Shown: positions 1-8,607 of the stretch, in pieces
Numbering within the stretch: the first letter of the stretch is position 1
Layout: each line of letters begins with the position of its first letter
Assembly (NCBI RefSeq): GCF_001981305.1
Contig: NZ_MSCW01000001.1
Coordinates: 496,001 to 560,000 of the forward strand
Reading direction: 5' to 3'
Source of the DNA: Marinobacter lutaoensis
GTDB lineage: Bacteria > Pseudomonadota > Gammaproteobacteria > Pseudomonadales > Oleiphilaceae
DNA: 64,000 nt
Notes under the pieces: generated by a model
The model's database searches: none
What the model saw: the letters and a program-made list of their open reading frames with translations, nothing else
Told to the model about the DNA's origin: nothing
Translations under genes and position numbers: made by a program

Positions 1-1095
1 CTGCGGGCGATGGGGAGTCGGCCGCGGCGGCAGATTGCCGGATTCATGATCGCGACCGCGTTTCTGAGCATGTGGGTCAGCAATACCGCGACCGCGATCA
101 TGATGCTTCCGATCGGCCTATCCGTGATCGGCATGACCCGGGACGACAACCGCGACGGGGTGCGCCGCTATGCCACCGCGCTGCTGCTGGCCATCGCCTA
201 CGCCGCCAGTATCGGCGGCATCGCGACACTGATCGGCACGCCGCCGAATGCCTTGCTGGCGGCGTACCTGAGCGAGGAGCAGGGCGTGGCGGTCGGATTC
301 GCCCAGTGGATGCTGCTGGGGGTTCCCGTGGCGGGGATCATGCTGGCCTTGGCCTGGTGGTGGCTGACCCGGAAGGACTTCGGGCTGGCCGGCCACACGG
401 ACAGTGGCGACCTGATCCGGCGCGAGCTGGCGGAACTCGGTCCGTTCAGCAAGGCCGAAGCCTGGGTCGCCGGGGTGTTTCTGGTCACGGCCATGGCCTG
501 GATCCTGAGGCCGTTCCTGTCCGCACACCTGGCGCCGTGGCTGTCGGACACCGGAATCGCCATCGCCGCTGCCATCGCCATGTTCCTGATTCCGGTGGAC
601 GTACGGAAACGGCAATTCCTGCTGGACTGGGACACCGCCAAGGGCTTGCCCTGGGGGGTGCTGCTGCTGTTCGGGGGCGGGCTTGCCATGGCCGGGGTGA
701 TCAGCAGCTCCGGCTTGGCGGAATGGATTGCCGGCACCCTGAGCGTGGCGGGCACCCTGCCGACTCTGCTGCTGATCGTTCTGGTCGCCGGCGTCATCAT
801 CTTCCTGACCGAAGTCACCAGCAATACCGCCACGGCCGCGGCCTTCCTGCCTTTGCTTGGCGCCCTGGCGGAATCCCAGGGGGTCTCGCCGGTACTGCTG
901 ACGGTGCCCGCGGCCATCGCCGCCAGCTGCGCTTTCATGATGCCGGTCGCCACACCCCCCAACGCCATCGTGTTCTCCAGTGGCCACATGCGGATCGCCG
1001 ACATGATCCGTGCCGGGCTGGCGCTGAACCTGATGGGCATCGCCGTGGTGACCCTGCTGTGCTACGGCCTGATTGCCTTGGTTTTCTCCCTCTGA
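1..1095 (+). CDS. SLC13/DASS-family sodium-coupled anion transporter, 5'-truncated by window edge
   Basis: The frame is open from base 1, so the true start lies upstream; the first ATG inside is at 10. About 360 residues are visible, against roughly 450-600 for the divalent anion:sodium symporter family. The family's two Ser-Asn-Thr motifs are present: SNTATA near bases 79-96 and TSNTATA near 817-837. In characterised members (VcINDY type) these motifs form the substrate and sodium sites. Hydrophobic segments run through the protein and it ends in the usual membrane helix. It should import dicarboxylates, sulfate or a similar anion across the inner membrane; the substrate cannot be read from sequence. 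It is the last gene before the C39 peptidase gene on the same strand and has no evident functional tie to it. Confidence 0.85.
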   Translation: MRAMGSRPRRQIAGFMIATAFLSMWVSNTATAIMMLPIGLSVIGMTRDDNRDGVRRYATALLLAIAYAASIGGIATLIGTPPNALLAAYLSEEQGVAVGFAQWMLLGVPVAGIMLALAWWWLTRKDFGLAGHTDSGDLIRRELAELGPFSKAEAWVAGVFLVTAMAWILRPFLSAHLAPWLSDTGIAIAAAIAMFLIPVDVRKRQFLLDWDTAKGLPWGVLLLFGGGLAMAGVISSSGLAEWIAGTLSVAGTLPTLLLIVLVAGVIIFLTEVTSNTATAAAFLPLLGALAESQGVSPVLLTVPAAIAASCAFMMPVATPPNAIVFSSGHMRIADMIRAGLALNLMGIAVVTLLCYGLIALVFSL

Positions 1096-1120
1096 CGGCG
1101 GGCGCGCCGGTGATCCCCAG

Positions 1121-1138
1121 GCCGGCGCCGTCGCCGGC
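1121..1138 (+). terminator. GC-rich hairpin after the transporter gene
   Basis: A perfect 7-bp stem (GCCGGCG/CGCCGGC) with a CCGT loop lies 26 bases after the transporter stop. No T-run follows, so it is a weak terminator candidate or simply a stable hairpin. Confidence 0.3.
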
Positions 1139-1283
1139 ATGAACCAGTTCTCAGAACACCCCCCATTGCAGCGACAGATTTGAGGCACAGTTATCTTTCA
1201 GCGTGTCGCGATTTCGGTATCTTACCGTAACAACATGTAACCGCTCGCTGTCGGACCCAATAACAACAGGAACATCACCCAAG

Positions 1284-2084
1284 ATGCTGCTGGTGCTGGC
1301 CGGATCACTCCTTACCTTCGCCATCGTGCAGGAAGCCACGGTGGTGGAGCCCGTGACGAAAGGGACCGTGGTCATCGAGCAGGATGTCGATGCCAGCCCG
1401 GTGGAGCTGCGGATGGATGTGAAGGTCGAGCCGCTGGTGGAGCAGAAGTACCGGAACATCGTCCGCCAGGCCTATGACTACAGCTGCGGCAGCGCCGCCT
1501 TGACCACCATTCTCAATTTCTACCTGGGCCGGACCCTGTCCGAGCGGCAGGTGATGGAAGGGTTGCTGCACTACGGGGAAAGCGAGCGGATCGTCCAGCG
1601 CCGTGCCTTTTCCATGCTCGACATGAAGCGGCTGGTTACGGCGCTGGGTTACCCCTCGGGCGGCTTCCGGGCCAGCATTGACGACCTCAAGGACCTGGAT
1701 CACCCCGCCATCGTTCCCATCCACCACGCGGGCTTCAAGCATTTTGTGGTGCTGCGCACCATCCGCGATGGGCGTGCCTACCTGGCGGACCCTTCCGTGG
1801 GCAACATCTCGTTCACGCTGGCCCAGTTCGAGGAGAAATGGGACGACAACGTCCTGTTCATCGTCTTTCCGGGCGGCGAAAAGCCGCTGGACAACCTGGA
1901 GCTGAAGGAGGAAGACCTGCGCTTCGTGGACGACCAGACCCTGACGATGTTGGCCCTGCAGCGGATTCCCGAGTTCCACGAGGCCACGGCGCGGCGCATC
2001 AACAACCTGCTTGAGCGGCAGAAAAACAACCCGGACGGCAGTGTCGAAAACACCCGAAAACAACTGCACTACCGTCGCAACTGA
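1284..2084 (+). CDS. Exported C39-family cysteine peptidase (FilB/FapD-like)
   Basis: A 266-residue protein. The longer frame opens at a GTG at 1203, but ATG 1284 begins directly with a hydrophobic signal or anchor segment, so I chose it. The papain-like C39 core is intact: Cys68 in YSCGS, His153 in FKHF and Asp169 in LADPS. C39 peptidases trim leaders after double-glycine motifs. Stand-alone periplasmic versions occur in the Pseudomonas functional-amyloid locus (FapD) and, from memory, in the Acinetobacter fil locus (FilB). The next gene encodes a coiled-coil plus beta-barrel protein, as FapF follows FapD-type genes, which supports a role in fibre or protein export. The C-terminal ~70 residues are charged and helical. 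No candidate leader-bearing substrate is visible within the window. Confidence 0.8.
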   Translation: MLLVLAGSLLTFAIVQEATVVEPVTKGTVVIEQDVDASPVELRMDVKVEPLVEQKYRNIVRQAYDYSCGSAALTTILNFYLGRTLSERQVMEGLLHYGESERIVQRRAFSMLDMKRLVTALGYPSGGFRASIDDLKDLDHPAIVPIHHAGFKHFVVLRTIRDGRAYLADPSVGNISFTLAQFEEKWDDNVLFIVFPGGEKPLDNLELKEEDLRFVDDQTLTMLALQRIPEFHEATARRINNLLERQKNNPDGSVENTRKQLHYRRN

Positions 2085-2132
2085 TGGCCGGGCCCGACGC
2101 CCGGTGCGGGAACATAACAAAAAGGAAATCGG

Positions 2133-3143
2133 ATGAATCGTTGGCTTGTGCGAGGCGTAATCCTGGCGACCACGGCGGCTGTCTGGCCGGGCGTGGCGCT
2201 GGCTCAGGATGACAGCGTGGACCAGGCGCGGGAAGCGTTGGCAAGGCAGGAGGGCGACGAGGACGCGTCCAAGCAGCTGGAAGAGGTGTTCCAGGCGGCG
2301 GAAAAAAACTATTCCCTGCAGAAAAAGGGCACGCACGCCCTGAACTACTCGTTCGATTATTCCTACACCGCGGACCAGAGGCTGGATCTGGCCATCACCA
2401 ACGGATCGGTTCGCAACCTCGACGTGGTGCCCTCGGCCACCCACAACTTCACCAATGCCTTTTCCTACGACTATGGCCTGCTCGACAACCTGACCCTGGG
2501 CACCCGCATCCCCCTGGTGGTGAAGTACGACACTGAGGACGAACTCAGCATCTATGACCTTGGCGACGTGTCGTTCACCGGTCGCTGGCAGCCGTTCGCG
2601 TACGTGCCGGGCAAGATCTCGACCACCCTGTTTGGCACTTTCACGACGAAGACCGGCGTCAGCCCCTACGAAATCGACATCAAGGAGCAGCTGTCCACCG
2701 GCAGCGGCTACTACTCCCTGGGCGGCGGTGTCAGCCTCTCCAAGGTACTGGACCCGGTGGTGGTGTTCGGTTCCGCCAGCGCCACCTACAACTTTCCGGC
2801 GGAGGACCTGGAGCAGGTTCGCGGCGCGCGCCTGCTGGTGAAGGTGGAACCGGGCTTCGGCCTGTCCGGCTCAGCGGGCTTTGCCTATTCCCTGTCCTAC
2901 GACATTTCCCTGAGCGTGTCGGTTCAGCTCAGCTACAGCGACGAGACCGTGCTGACGTTCTCCAACGGCGAGCGGGCCATGGCCCAGGACCAGATGACGG
3001 GCTTCCTCAGCATGTCCCTCGGTACCCGAGTCAGCGACACCACCATCGTCAACACCAGCCTCGGTATCGGGCTGACCGAGGATGCGCCGGATTTCTCCCT
3101 GGGCGTGTCCCTGCCCATCAACTTCTCAGGCCTGAAAGAGTGA
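2133..3143 (+). CDS. Outer-membrane beta-barrel with N-terminal coiled coil (FilC/FapF-like)
   Basis: A 336-residue protein with a strong AAGGAAA ribosome site before ATG 2133. It has a signal peptide ending near residue 24 (ALA/Q). A charged helical stretch at about residues 27-60 looks like a short coiled coil. The remainder consists of alternating amphipathic strands with glycine turns and aromatic girdles, and is typical of a barrel of about 12 strands. FapF, the amyloid exporter of Pseudomonas, has the same plan: helical plug/coiled coil followed by a barrel. Generic annotation of such proteins is 'transporter' or 'phenol meta-pathway-like barrel'. Its position 48 bases after the C39 peptidase and before a FadL-like barrel suggests one operon. 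A simple pore with no fibre substrate remains possible. Confidence 0.65.
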   Translation: MNRWLVRGVILATTAAVWPGVALAQDDSVDQAREALARQEGDEDASKQLEEVFQAAEKNYSLQKKGTHALNYSFDYSYTADQRLDLAITNGSVRNLDVVPSATHNFTNAFSYDYGLLDNLTLGTRIPLVVKYDTEDELSIYDLGDVSFTGRWQPFAYVPGKISTTLFGTFTTKTGVSPYEIDIKEQLSTGSGYYSLGGGVSLSKVLDPVVVFGSASATYNFPAEDLEQVRGARLLVKVEPGFGLSGSAGFAYSLSYDISLSVSVQLSYSDETVLTFSNGERAMAQDQMTGFLSMSLGTRVSDTTIVNTSLGIGLTEDAPDFSLGVSLPINFSGLKE

Positions 3144-3181
3144 CGGTCGCGGCCAATCCGTAACGGCAGGGGAAGGATCTC

Positions 3182-4807
3182 ATGGCACACATCAGCCACA
3201 AGCGGCACCTACTCGCGGCCTTGGTCGCCAGCCTGATGTCCGGCGGCGTTCAGGCCCAGCTGGTACAGAACCTCACCATTCACCCGAAGGCGCTGGCGCT
3301 GGGCAACGCGGTCACCGCCGACCCGCCGGGCATCATGGCCATTCACTACAACCCTGCGGGGCTGACCAAGCTGGATGGCCGCCAGCTTGAAGTCAACCTG
3401 CTCAGTATCTACCTGGATGCCGACGCCGATTTCATGGCACCCGACGGCTATGAGATCTTCGGCATCGACGGGCTGGAAATCGACCCCAATACCGGCCGCC
3501 AGCGGGACCCGGTTGCCAACAGCCACAGCCACACCAACAACGTGGCGCTCTACCTGCCGGGCTATGGCATCCTGCGCGCGCCTCCGGGGCCGGCGGTGGC
3601 GCCGTCCGCCGGCATCAGCATCAACCCGCCGGGTTCCAAGCTGACCTTCGGCAACGCGTTCTACCTGCCCATGGCCGCCGGCTACTACCGGGACAAGGAT
3701 GACCCGGGGCGTTACCAGCCCCAGGCTCAGGCCCTACAGCGCATCACCTACCTGTCGCCGACGGTGGGGTATGAAATCAACGACGAGTGGTCGGTGGGAG
3801 CGGGTATCCACCTGTCCCACATGGGGCTGGCGGTGGACCAGTACATGCGGGCACCCAACATGCTGCTGGGGGTCGCCGAGATCCTGCAGGACGCCTTCAA
3901 CTGTGAAAGCGGAGACGAGCCGCTGCAGCCCTGGCTGGCGCTGTGCGGCGGCAACGTGGGCCCCTGGGACGATATCGGCGCGCTCAACCTGAACGTGCAG
4001 GAGAGCCTGTCGCCCACCTATGCCCTGGGCGTCATCTGGGAACCGAAGGACTGGTTCCGCTGGGGGGCCAGCTACACCTCCGAAGCCGATATGAACATGA
4101 AGGGCACCTTCGAGATCCAGTACACCGACGACTGGTCCGGCTTCTGGCAGAGCGTGAACGGCTCGGTGCTGGGCGCCATTACCTCGGCAATCCTCAGCCT
4201 GCCGTCCGGAGCGCCCCGGGAGGCGGGAAATGTGACCCTGGACCTGGTGTATCCCCAGCATTTTCAGACCGGTATCAGTGTCGACGTGCACCCCAAGCTC
4301 ACCCTGAACGCCGACATCGGTTGGACCGACTTCGCCCAGTGGGACGCCTTCGTCTTCCGTTTCGACCGCAACCTGGAATTCCTGAACGCCGCGCGCATCC
4401 TGTCCCCCGACAACGCCACCCCCAACACCCTGCGTCTGCCGCTGGGCTTCAAAAGCCAGTGGAACTGGGCCTTTGGCGCCGAGTTTCATGCCTCGTCCCG
4501 GCTGGATCTGAGGGCCGGGGTGGAGATCCGGGATTCGGTGATTCCGGACGATCAGCGCCAGATCATGGCGCCGTTCGGCGGCGCCAACCTGTACAGCATC
4601 GGCCTGGGCTATCGCTGGGACAAGGACACGGAGATCGACATGAACCTCAGTTACCTGCAGTCGATCGAGACCATTCCGGCGGATACCAGTTGCAACGTCA
4701 ACTGCGATAACATCACCAACATCATCTACAACCCCTATGCGGGCCTGAACATCAAGACCTCCTTGCGGGTCGTCATGGCCGGGCTCAGTTTCCGCACCAA
4801 GTTCTGA
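3182..4807 (+). CDS. OmpP1/FadL-family outer-membrane protein (FilD-like)
   Basis: A 541-residue protein with ATG 3182 preceded by GGGGAAGGA. The signal peptide ends near residue 25 (VQA/Q). Shortly after it comes the FadL-type N-terminal hatch, including the NPAG motif in the segment HYNPAGLTKLDG, then a long barrel of roughly 14 strands ending in a terminal aromatic strand (SFRTKF). Classical FadL carries long-chain fatty acids and relatives carry aromatic hydrocarbons. This one is longer than FadL (about 420-450 residues) because of extended extracellular loops near residues 60-130 and 220-260. Located 38 bases after the barrel gene, it probably belongs to the same envelope operon and may have an assembly role rather than lipid import; that role is inference. 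Confidence 0.8.
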   Translation: MAHISHKRHLLAALVASLMSGGVQAQLVQNLTIHPKALALGNAVTADPPGIMAIHYNPAGLTKLDGRQLEVNLLSIYLDADADFMAPDGYEIFGIDGLEIDPNTGRQRDPVANSHSHTNNVALYLPGYGILRAPPGPAVAPSAGISINPPGSKLTFGNAFYLPMAAGYYRDKDDPGRYQPQAQALQRITYLSPTVGYEINDEWSVGAGIHLSHMGLAVDQYMRAPNMLLGVAEILQDAFNCESGDEPLQPWLALCGGNVGPWDDIGALNLNVQESLSPTYALGVIWEPKDWFRWGASYTSEADMNMKGTFEIQYTDDWSGFWQSVNGSVLGAITSAILSLPSGAPREAGNVTLDLVYPQHFQTGISVDVHPKLTLNADIGWTDFAQWDAFVFRFDRNLEFLNAARILSPDNATPNTLRLPLGFKSQWNWAFGAEFHASSRLDLRAGVEIRDSVIPDDQRQIMAPFGGANLYSIGLGYRWDKDTEIDMNLSYLQSIETIPADTSCNVNCDNITNIIYNPYAGLNIKTSLRVVMAGLSFRTKF

Positions 4808-4826
4808 GCCGGGCCGGGGAGGCGTC

Positions 4827-5861
4827 ATGAAAGCATGGATTTCGCAGGGCGGGTACCGGGCCCTGGCCATTCTGACGGTCACCTTGCTGACGGCCTGTCA
4901 GGGCGCGGCGCCACCACAGGCTGAACGGGACGGTTACTTCACCTGGGTCGACGAGCAGGGCCGGGTCAGATCATCGCCGATTCCCGCCGCCACGCCGGCA
5001 CCCGATACCGAGGCGCCCGCCGGGACCCCGGTGCCCGGGAACCGGCCCGAACCCCCGCTGGCGGCGGAACCGGTGGACGACTATACCTTGGAAAATTACC
5101 CCGACGGTGACGAGCTTGCGGCACACGGGTTCGTGCGCCCGGGCCAGCCCAAGCCCTATTTCACTTGGCGTGACGCCGACGGCAATATCCGTGTCAGCTA
5201 CTACACCCGGGATCTGCGCTCGGATCCGGACCGGCCTGAGCGCCGGGGACCGGTCGACATCACCGAAGCCACCGTATATCAGGGGCCGGTTCCGGCTTCG
5301 CCGGAGCGGCCGGTGGCGGGTTACGATCCTGACGCCCTCACCATCCTTGGCGTCGAGCCGGACGACTTCTTCAGCCGCTTCACCCGGGATTGCTGTACCT
5401 CCCTCAACCCGGCGGGCCACACCCGTTGGGTGACCGGTCGGGAATTCGAGGTGGACCTCACTCCGGAGACGCCGACCCACCGGTTCAGCACCGGCGACAG
5501 CCCCTTTGCCCTGGTGGCGCTGCCCCTGCCCAGGGAATACCCGGACTTTCTGATGCAGCTGAGGTCCTACGCCGATGATGGGCTGTTTGTACCCTCGCTG
5601 GCTTTCCTGGACCGTAACCTGAAACCGGTTCGGGTGATCACCGACCTGGCCACCACGTTCACGCCGGAAAGCTGGCACACCCGGGCCTATCTGGAAGCCC
5701 GGGTGCCGGTGTTTCCTGCCCGGGGGGAGCGCTGGCTGCTGCTGTTCACCCGCGATCGGGACCTCGATGGGCAGACCGTGCACGAGGGCCCGGGCGGCGT
5801 CCGGGCCATCCCCCATGGCCGAACCGGAGAGCTGGGGCTGCGGCTGATCACGGAGGACTGA
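4827..5861 (+). CDS. MalM-like outer-membrane/periplasmic lipoprotein with two YFTW repeats (FilE-like)
   Basis: A 344-residue protein with a GGGGAGG ribosome site before ATG 4827. The lipobox LLTAC places the lipidated cysteine at residue 24. Two similar short modules follow, YFTWVDEQGRVR at residues 37-48 and YFTWRDADGNIR at 111-122, separated by a Pro/Ala-rich linker; they resemble the DUF4124 type. From about residue 165 onward the protein resembles the maltose-operon protein MalM: a Cys pair in RDCCTSL, then a beta-rich domain ending in an RDLDGQ segment. No maltose genes are nearby, so the context argues for an envelope-assembly role with the three upstream genes. This order (peptidase, barrel, FadL-like, MalM-like) matches my recollection of filB-filC-filD-filE in Acinetobacter. 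Confidence 0.7.
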   Translation: MKAWISQGGYRALAILTVTLLTACQGAAPPQAERDGYFTWVDEQGRVRSSPIPAATPAPDTEAPAGTPVPGNRPEPPLAAEPVDDYTLENYPDGDELAAHGFVRPGQPKPYFTWRDADGNIRVSYYTRDLRSDPDRPERRGPVDITEATVYQGPVPASPERPVAGYDPDALTILGVEPDDFFSRFTRDCCTSLNPAGHTRWVTGREFEVDLTPETPTHRFSTGDSPFALVALPLPREYPDFLMQLRSYADDGLFVPSLAFLDRNLKPVRVITDLATTFTPESWHTRAYLEARVPVFPARGERWLLLFTRDRDLDGQTVHEGPGGVRAIPHGRTGELGLRLITED

Positions 5862-5880
5862 GGCGTTGCTCAGTCCTCCG
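5851..5880. terminator. Perfect 12-bp hairpin spanning two convergent stop codons
   Basis: CGGAGGACTGAG at 5851-5862 and its exact reverse complement at 5869-5880 enclose a 6-base loop. The stop codon of the MalM-like gene (5859-5861) and that of the deacetylase gene (5870-5872) both lie inside or at the edge of the arms, so both proteins end in Glu-Asp. There is no T-run on either side, so the intrinsic terminator call is moderate. Confidence 0.5.
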
Positions 5881-6919
5881 GCTGGCGCAGATCCAGCCAG
5901 GGCTGGGACAGCCAGTAATAGCGCCCGTTTCCGGCGGGATAGGTGCAGTTGTAACGGAACCGCCGGCTGTCGATTGGCCGCGGTGCGGTGACCCGGACCC
6001 TGTAGTCATTGTCCGCCTGTACTGGAATCCGGCCCTGACCGGAGGCGAAACAGGTCAGACGCTTGGGGTCGAACCCGTCCGGCAGCGTCAACACCAACGT
6101 GGGCGGCTGGCTGTCAACGATACCGTCCGGAAGGGCGGCGGCATCGACCGGCAAGGCCCGGCTGAGCAGCTTGTCCCTGAGACTGCCCAACTGGCCAAAG
6201 GCATTGGCCATGGGAAAACGGGGCAGACGACGGCGGTCCGACTGCGGTCCGATCGGTCCCGAATGCTGACCGAACCCGAGCCAGCCCCGGCGGGCCACTT
6301 CCGAAGCCAGTCCGGCATCGAATTCGCCATAGGGGTAGGCCAGCATCGGCACCTCGGCTCCCAGTTTCTCGTTCAGCGTCCGCTGGGCCCGGTCCAGACT
6401 GTCGGCGACCCGCGTCTGCCAGGCCGACTCAGATTCTCCGGGGGCCCGGGCCAGATGGCCATGGTCGGCGCTGTGGTTGGCGATGGTTACCCCGTCTCGG
6501 GCCGCCAGTTCGGCCAGCTGAGCCCAGGTCATGTAGCCGGGCCGCCCGACCGCGTCGGTATTGACGAAAATGGTGTAGGGCCAGCCCCGCGCCTGAAGTC
6601 GGGGTGCCGCGTTGGTGTAGACGGAGGCGTAGGCGTCATCGAAACTGATGGCGACTTGGTTGTGATCGTCCGTCCGCGTGAGCGCGGCCTCGGTTCCCCT
6701 CTGCAGGGGCACGACCTCCAAACCCAGTTCGGCGATCATGTCCAGTTGGGCTTCGAACAGGGACACGGAGGTACTGGTGGACGGCGGTGTGGCGTCGCTG
6801 ACGTGATGGTACTGGAGCACGGCCAGGTCAGCCTTTGCGGCACCGGTCAGCAGGGTCGCGAGCAGGGTGGCGAGCAGGTGACATGCGTTTCTCATGACAA
6901 ACGGTTTCCGACGAAACAT
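5870..6919 (-). CDS. Exported polysaccharide deacetylase (NodB domain, PgaB/IcaB-like)
   Basis: Up to 349 residues. ATG 6919 is the longest start; ATG 6895 (nine codons later) also begins a good signal peptide and has a GGAA upstream. The NodB fold is recognised from the early LQYHHVS segment, the FDDAY motif (motif 1, catalytic base and metal Asp) and NHSADH (metal-binding His-x3-His). The C-terminal ~110 residues form a separate beta-rich region with CFASGQG and NCTYPAG cysteines. Such enzymes remove acetyl groups from N-acetylated polysaccharides in the periplasm or on the surface; the substrate is unknown. It lies 21 bases downstream of the DnaJ-related gene and may be co-transcribed with it. 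Confidence 0.85.
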   Translation of the reverse strand: MFRRKPFVMRNACHLLATLLATLLTGAAKADLAVLQYHHVSDATPPSTSTSVSLFEAQLDMIAELGLEVVPLQRGTEAALTRTDDHNQVAISFDDAYASVYTNAAPRLQARGWPYTIFVNTDAVGRPGYMTWAQLAELAARDGVTIANHSADHGHLARAPGESESAWQTRVADSLDRAQRTLNEKLGAEVPMLAYPYGEFDAGLASEVARRGWLGFGQHSGPIGPQSDRRRLPRFPMANAFGQLGSLRDKLLSRALPVDAAALPDGIVDSQPPTLVLTLPDGFDPKRLTCFASGQGRIPVQADNDYRVRVTAPRPIDSRRFRYNCTYPAGNGRYYWLSQPWLDLRQPED

Positions 6920-6940
6920 GGGTTGGCGGGAACGAACGGG

Positions 6941-7612
6941 TCAAATCGAGTATTGGAAATGGGCCTTTAGGACCGAAAACGCCTGGTTCAGACGTTGCAC
7001 GGTCTCGGTGTCGCCCCCCCGGTCCGGGTGGGCCCGCATCACGGCCCGGCGGAAGGCCTGCTTGACCAGGGCGAAGTCCTCGGGCAGGGCGTCCAGGCCC
7101 AGCTGCCGGGCGGCGGCCCGGGTTTCCTCCCGGGCCGGCGGCGTGCGCGGAGCGCCGGCCCAGAAGTCATCCATCATCTGGCGGATGCTGTCCTCGGACA
7201 GCCGGTACTGGCTCAGATCCAGATAGAACAGGCGAAGTGGGTCCGGCGCGCCGGGCATGGTATCGGTACGGGGCTCGGCCGTGGCCTGCAGGCGGATCCT
7301 TAGGGGGCTGATGGTCAGGGATTCTCCAGCCTCCGCCAGTTGGTCACGCAGCCGGTAGAGGGTATGAAATATCAGGAAATGAACCGGGTACAGCCTGGCC
7401 GGGTCGTGGAAATCCACGTCGCCGACCAGCTGCCAGGGCGCCGCCTGCAGTGCCTTGATCAGGGCCAGTTCACTGACCCCAGCGGGGTGGGCGCGAAGGG
7501 TGTGTTCAATGGCCACCAGCAGGTGCTGAACCTGTTGCTCCAGTTGGGCCTGCCGGGCGTCCTGGCCCCGGGAGGGCATGTCTGTCCGCGAGAGTAAGTT
7601 GCGGCTGTCCAT
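6941..7612 (-). CDS. DnaJ-related protein with C-terminal J domain
   Basis: A 223-residue protein starting at ATG 7612, with an alternative ATG at 7576. The first ~140 residues match the DNAJ-related N-terminal domain found in marine gammaproteobacteria (segments such as [16 protein letters not shown]). The last ~55 residues form a J domain with the essential HPD tripeptide in AHPDRGGD. J domains stimulate the ATPase of DnaK-type Hsp70, so this is probably a cytosolic co-chaperone with an unknown client. It has no Gly/Phe linker or zinc finger, so it is not a general DnaJ. It is divergent from ttcA, with 59 bases between the starts. Confidence 0.85.
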   Translation of the reverse strand: MDSRNLLSRTDMPSRGQDARQAQLEQQVQHLLVAIEHTLRAHPAGVSELALIKALQAAPWQLVGDVDFHDPARLYPVHFLIFHTLYRLRDQLAEAGESLTISPLRIRLQATAEPRTDTMPGAPDPLRLFYLDLSQYRLSEDSIRQMMDDFWAGAPRTPPAREETRAAARQLGLDALPEDFALVKQAFRRAVMRAHPDRGGDTETVQRLNQAFSVLKAHFQYSI

Positions 7613-7647
7613 GTGTCGAGTGCCTGTCCCTTGATCTCCGTGATGCG

Positions 7648-7653
7648 TATAAT
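7648..7653 (+). promoter_or_regulatory. Possible -10 element upstream of ttcA
   Basis: A perfect TATAAT lies 18 bases before the ttcA ATG. No convincing -35 hexamer sits 16-18 bases further upstream, so support is limited. Confidence 0.3.
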
Positions 7654-7671
7654 CGCACGCTCACTGATCTG

Positions 7672-8607
7672 ATGAATGTGGTTGCTATGTCTGAAGCTAT
7701 GACCGCCAACCTGGACGCCCCTGTGCCGGCTTCCGAGCAGGAACGCCGCCAGAAGCTGGAACTGAACAAATTGCAGAAGCGCCTGCGCCGGGAGGTGGGG
7801 CAGGCGATCGCGGACTTCTCGATGATCGAGGCCGGCGACAAGGTCATGTGCTGCCTGTCCGGCGGCAAGGACTCCTACGCCATGCTCGATATCCTGATGA
7901 ACCTCCAGAAGAGCGCGCCGGTCTCCTTTGAGCTGATCGCCGTCAACCTGGACCAGAAGCAGCCGGGATTCCCCGAGGATGTCCTGCCGAATTACCTGGC
8001 GTCCCTGGGCATCGAATACCACATCATCGAGAAGGACACCTACAGTATTGTCAAGGAAAAAGTCCCCGAGGGAAAGACCACCTGTGGCCTGTGCTCGCGG
8101 TTGCGCCGGGGCATCCTGTACAACTTCGCCGCCGAGCATGGCGTGACCAAGATCGCTCTGGGACATCACCGGGACGACCTGCTCGAAACCCTGTTCCTGA
8201 ATATGTTCTACGGCGGCAAGCTGAAGTCCATGCCGCCGGTGCTGCACAGTGACGACGGCCGCAACACGGTCATTCGTCCGCTGGTGTACGCCCGGGAGAA
8301 GGACATCGCCCGCTACGCCGCCCTGCGTCGTTTCCCCATCATTCCCTGCAATCTCTGCGGTTCCCAGGAGAACCTGCAGCGGCAGGTCATCAAGGAGATG
8401 CTGCAGGCCTGGGACAAACAGCATCCGGGCCGGCTGGAGACGATGTTCCGGGCCCTGTGCAACGTTGAGCCCTCGCACCTGGCGGACCCGAACCTGTACG
8501 ACTTCCGCGAGGGCCGGCGCCTGGGAGGCAAGCGCCAGGCCATGTTCCAGAATGCCAGTGCCAACGGCGACGAGCACTTCGGCCGGCTGGATGTCCTGAA
8601 TCTCTAG
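7672..8607 (+). CDS. ttcA: tRNA 2-thiocytidine(32) synthetase TtcA
   Basis: A 311-residue protein, the same length as E. coli TtcA. TtcA thiolates cytidine 32 of certain tRNAs using ATP and an Fe-S cluster. The PP-loop SGGKDS is at residues 63-68. The iron-sulfur cysteines are the pair C138/C141 in TCGLCSR and C226 in PCNLCG (C229 also present). A TTGAT half-site at 7631 is not a full FNR box. No strong Shine-Dalgarno site helps the start choice; ATG 7672 was kept for length and ATG 7687 is an alternative. It converges with the TauE-like gene, sharing a CTAG at the stops (8604-8607). Confidence 0.95.
   Translation: MNVVAMSEAMTANLDAPVPASEQERRQKLELNKLQKRLRREVGQAIADFSMIEAGDKVMCCLSGGKDSYAMLDILMNLQKSAPVSFELIAVNLDQKQPGFPEDVLPNYLASLGIEYHIIEKDTYSIVKEKVPEGKTTCGLCSRLRRGILYNFAAEHGVTKIALGHHRDDLLETLFLNMFYGGKLKSMPPVLHSDDGRNTVIRPLVYAREKDIARYAALRRFPIIPCNLCGSQENLQRQVIKEMLQAWDKQHPGRLETMFRALCNVEPSHLADPNLYDFREGRRLGGKRQAMFQNASANGDEHFGRLDVLNL

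Noticed and set aside
1096..1283. A small amyloid or pilin subunit gene upstream of the C39 peptidase
   Set aside because: No frame with a signal peptide, double glycine or repeats is found; the longer GTG frame from 1203 only extends the peptidase.
7631..7644. TTGATCTCCGTGAT before ttcA as an FNR box
   Set aside because: Only one half matches and it lies only about 20 bases upstream of the -10, not at an activating position.
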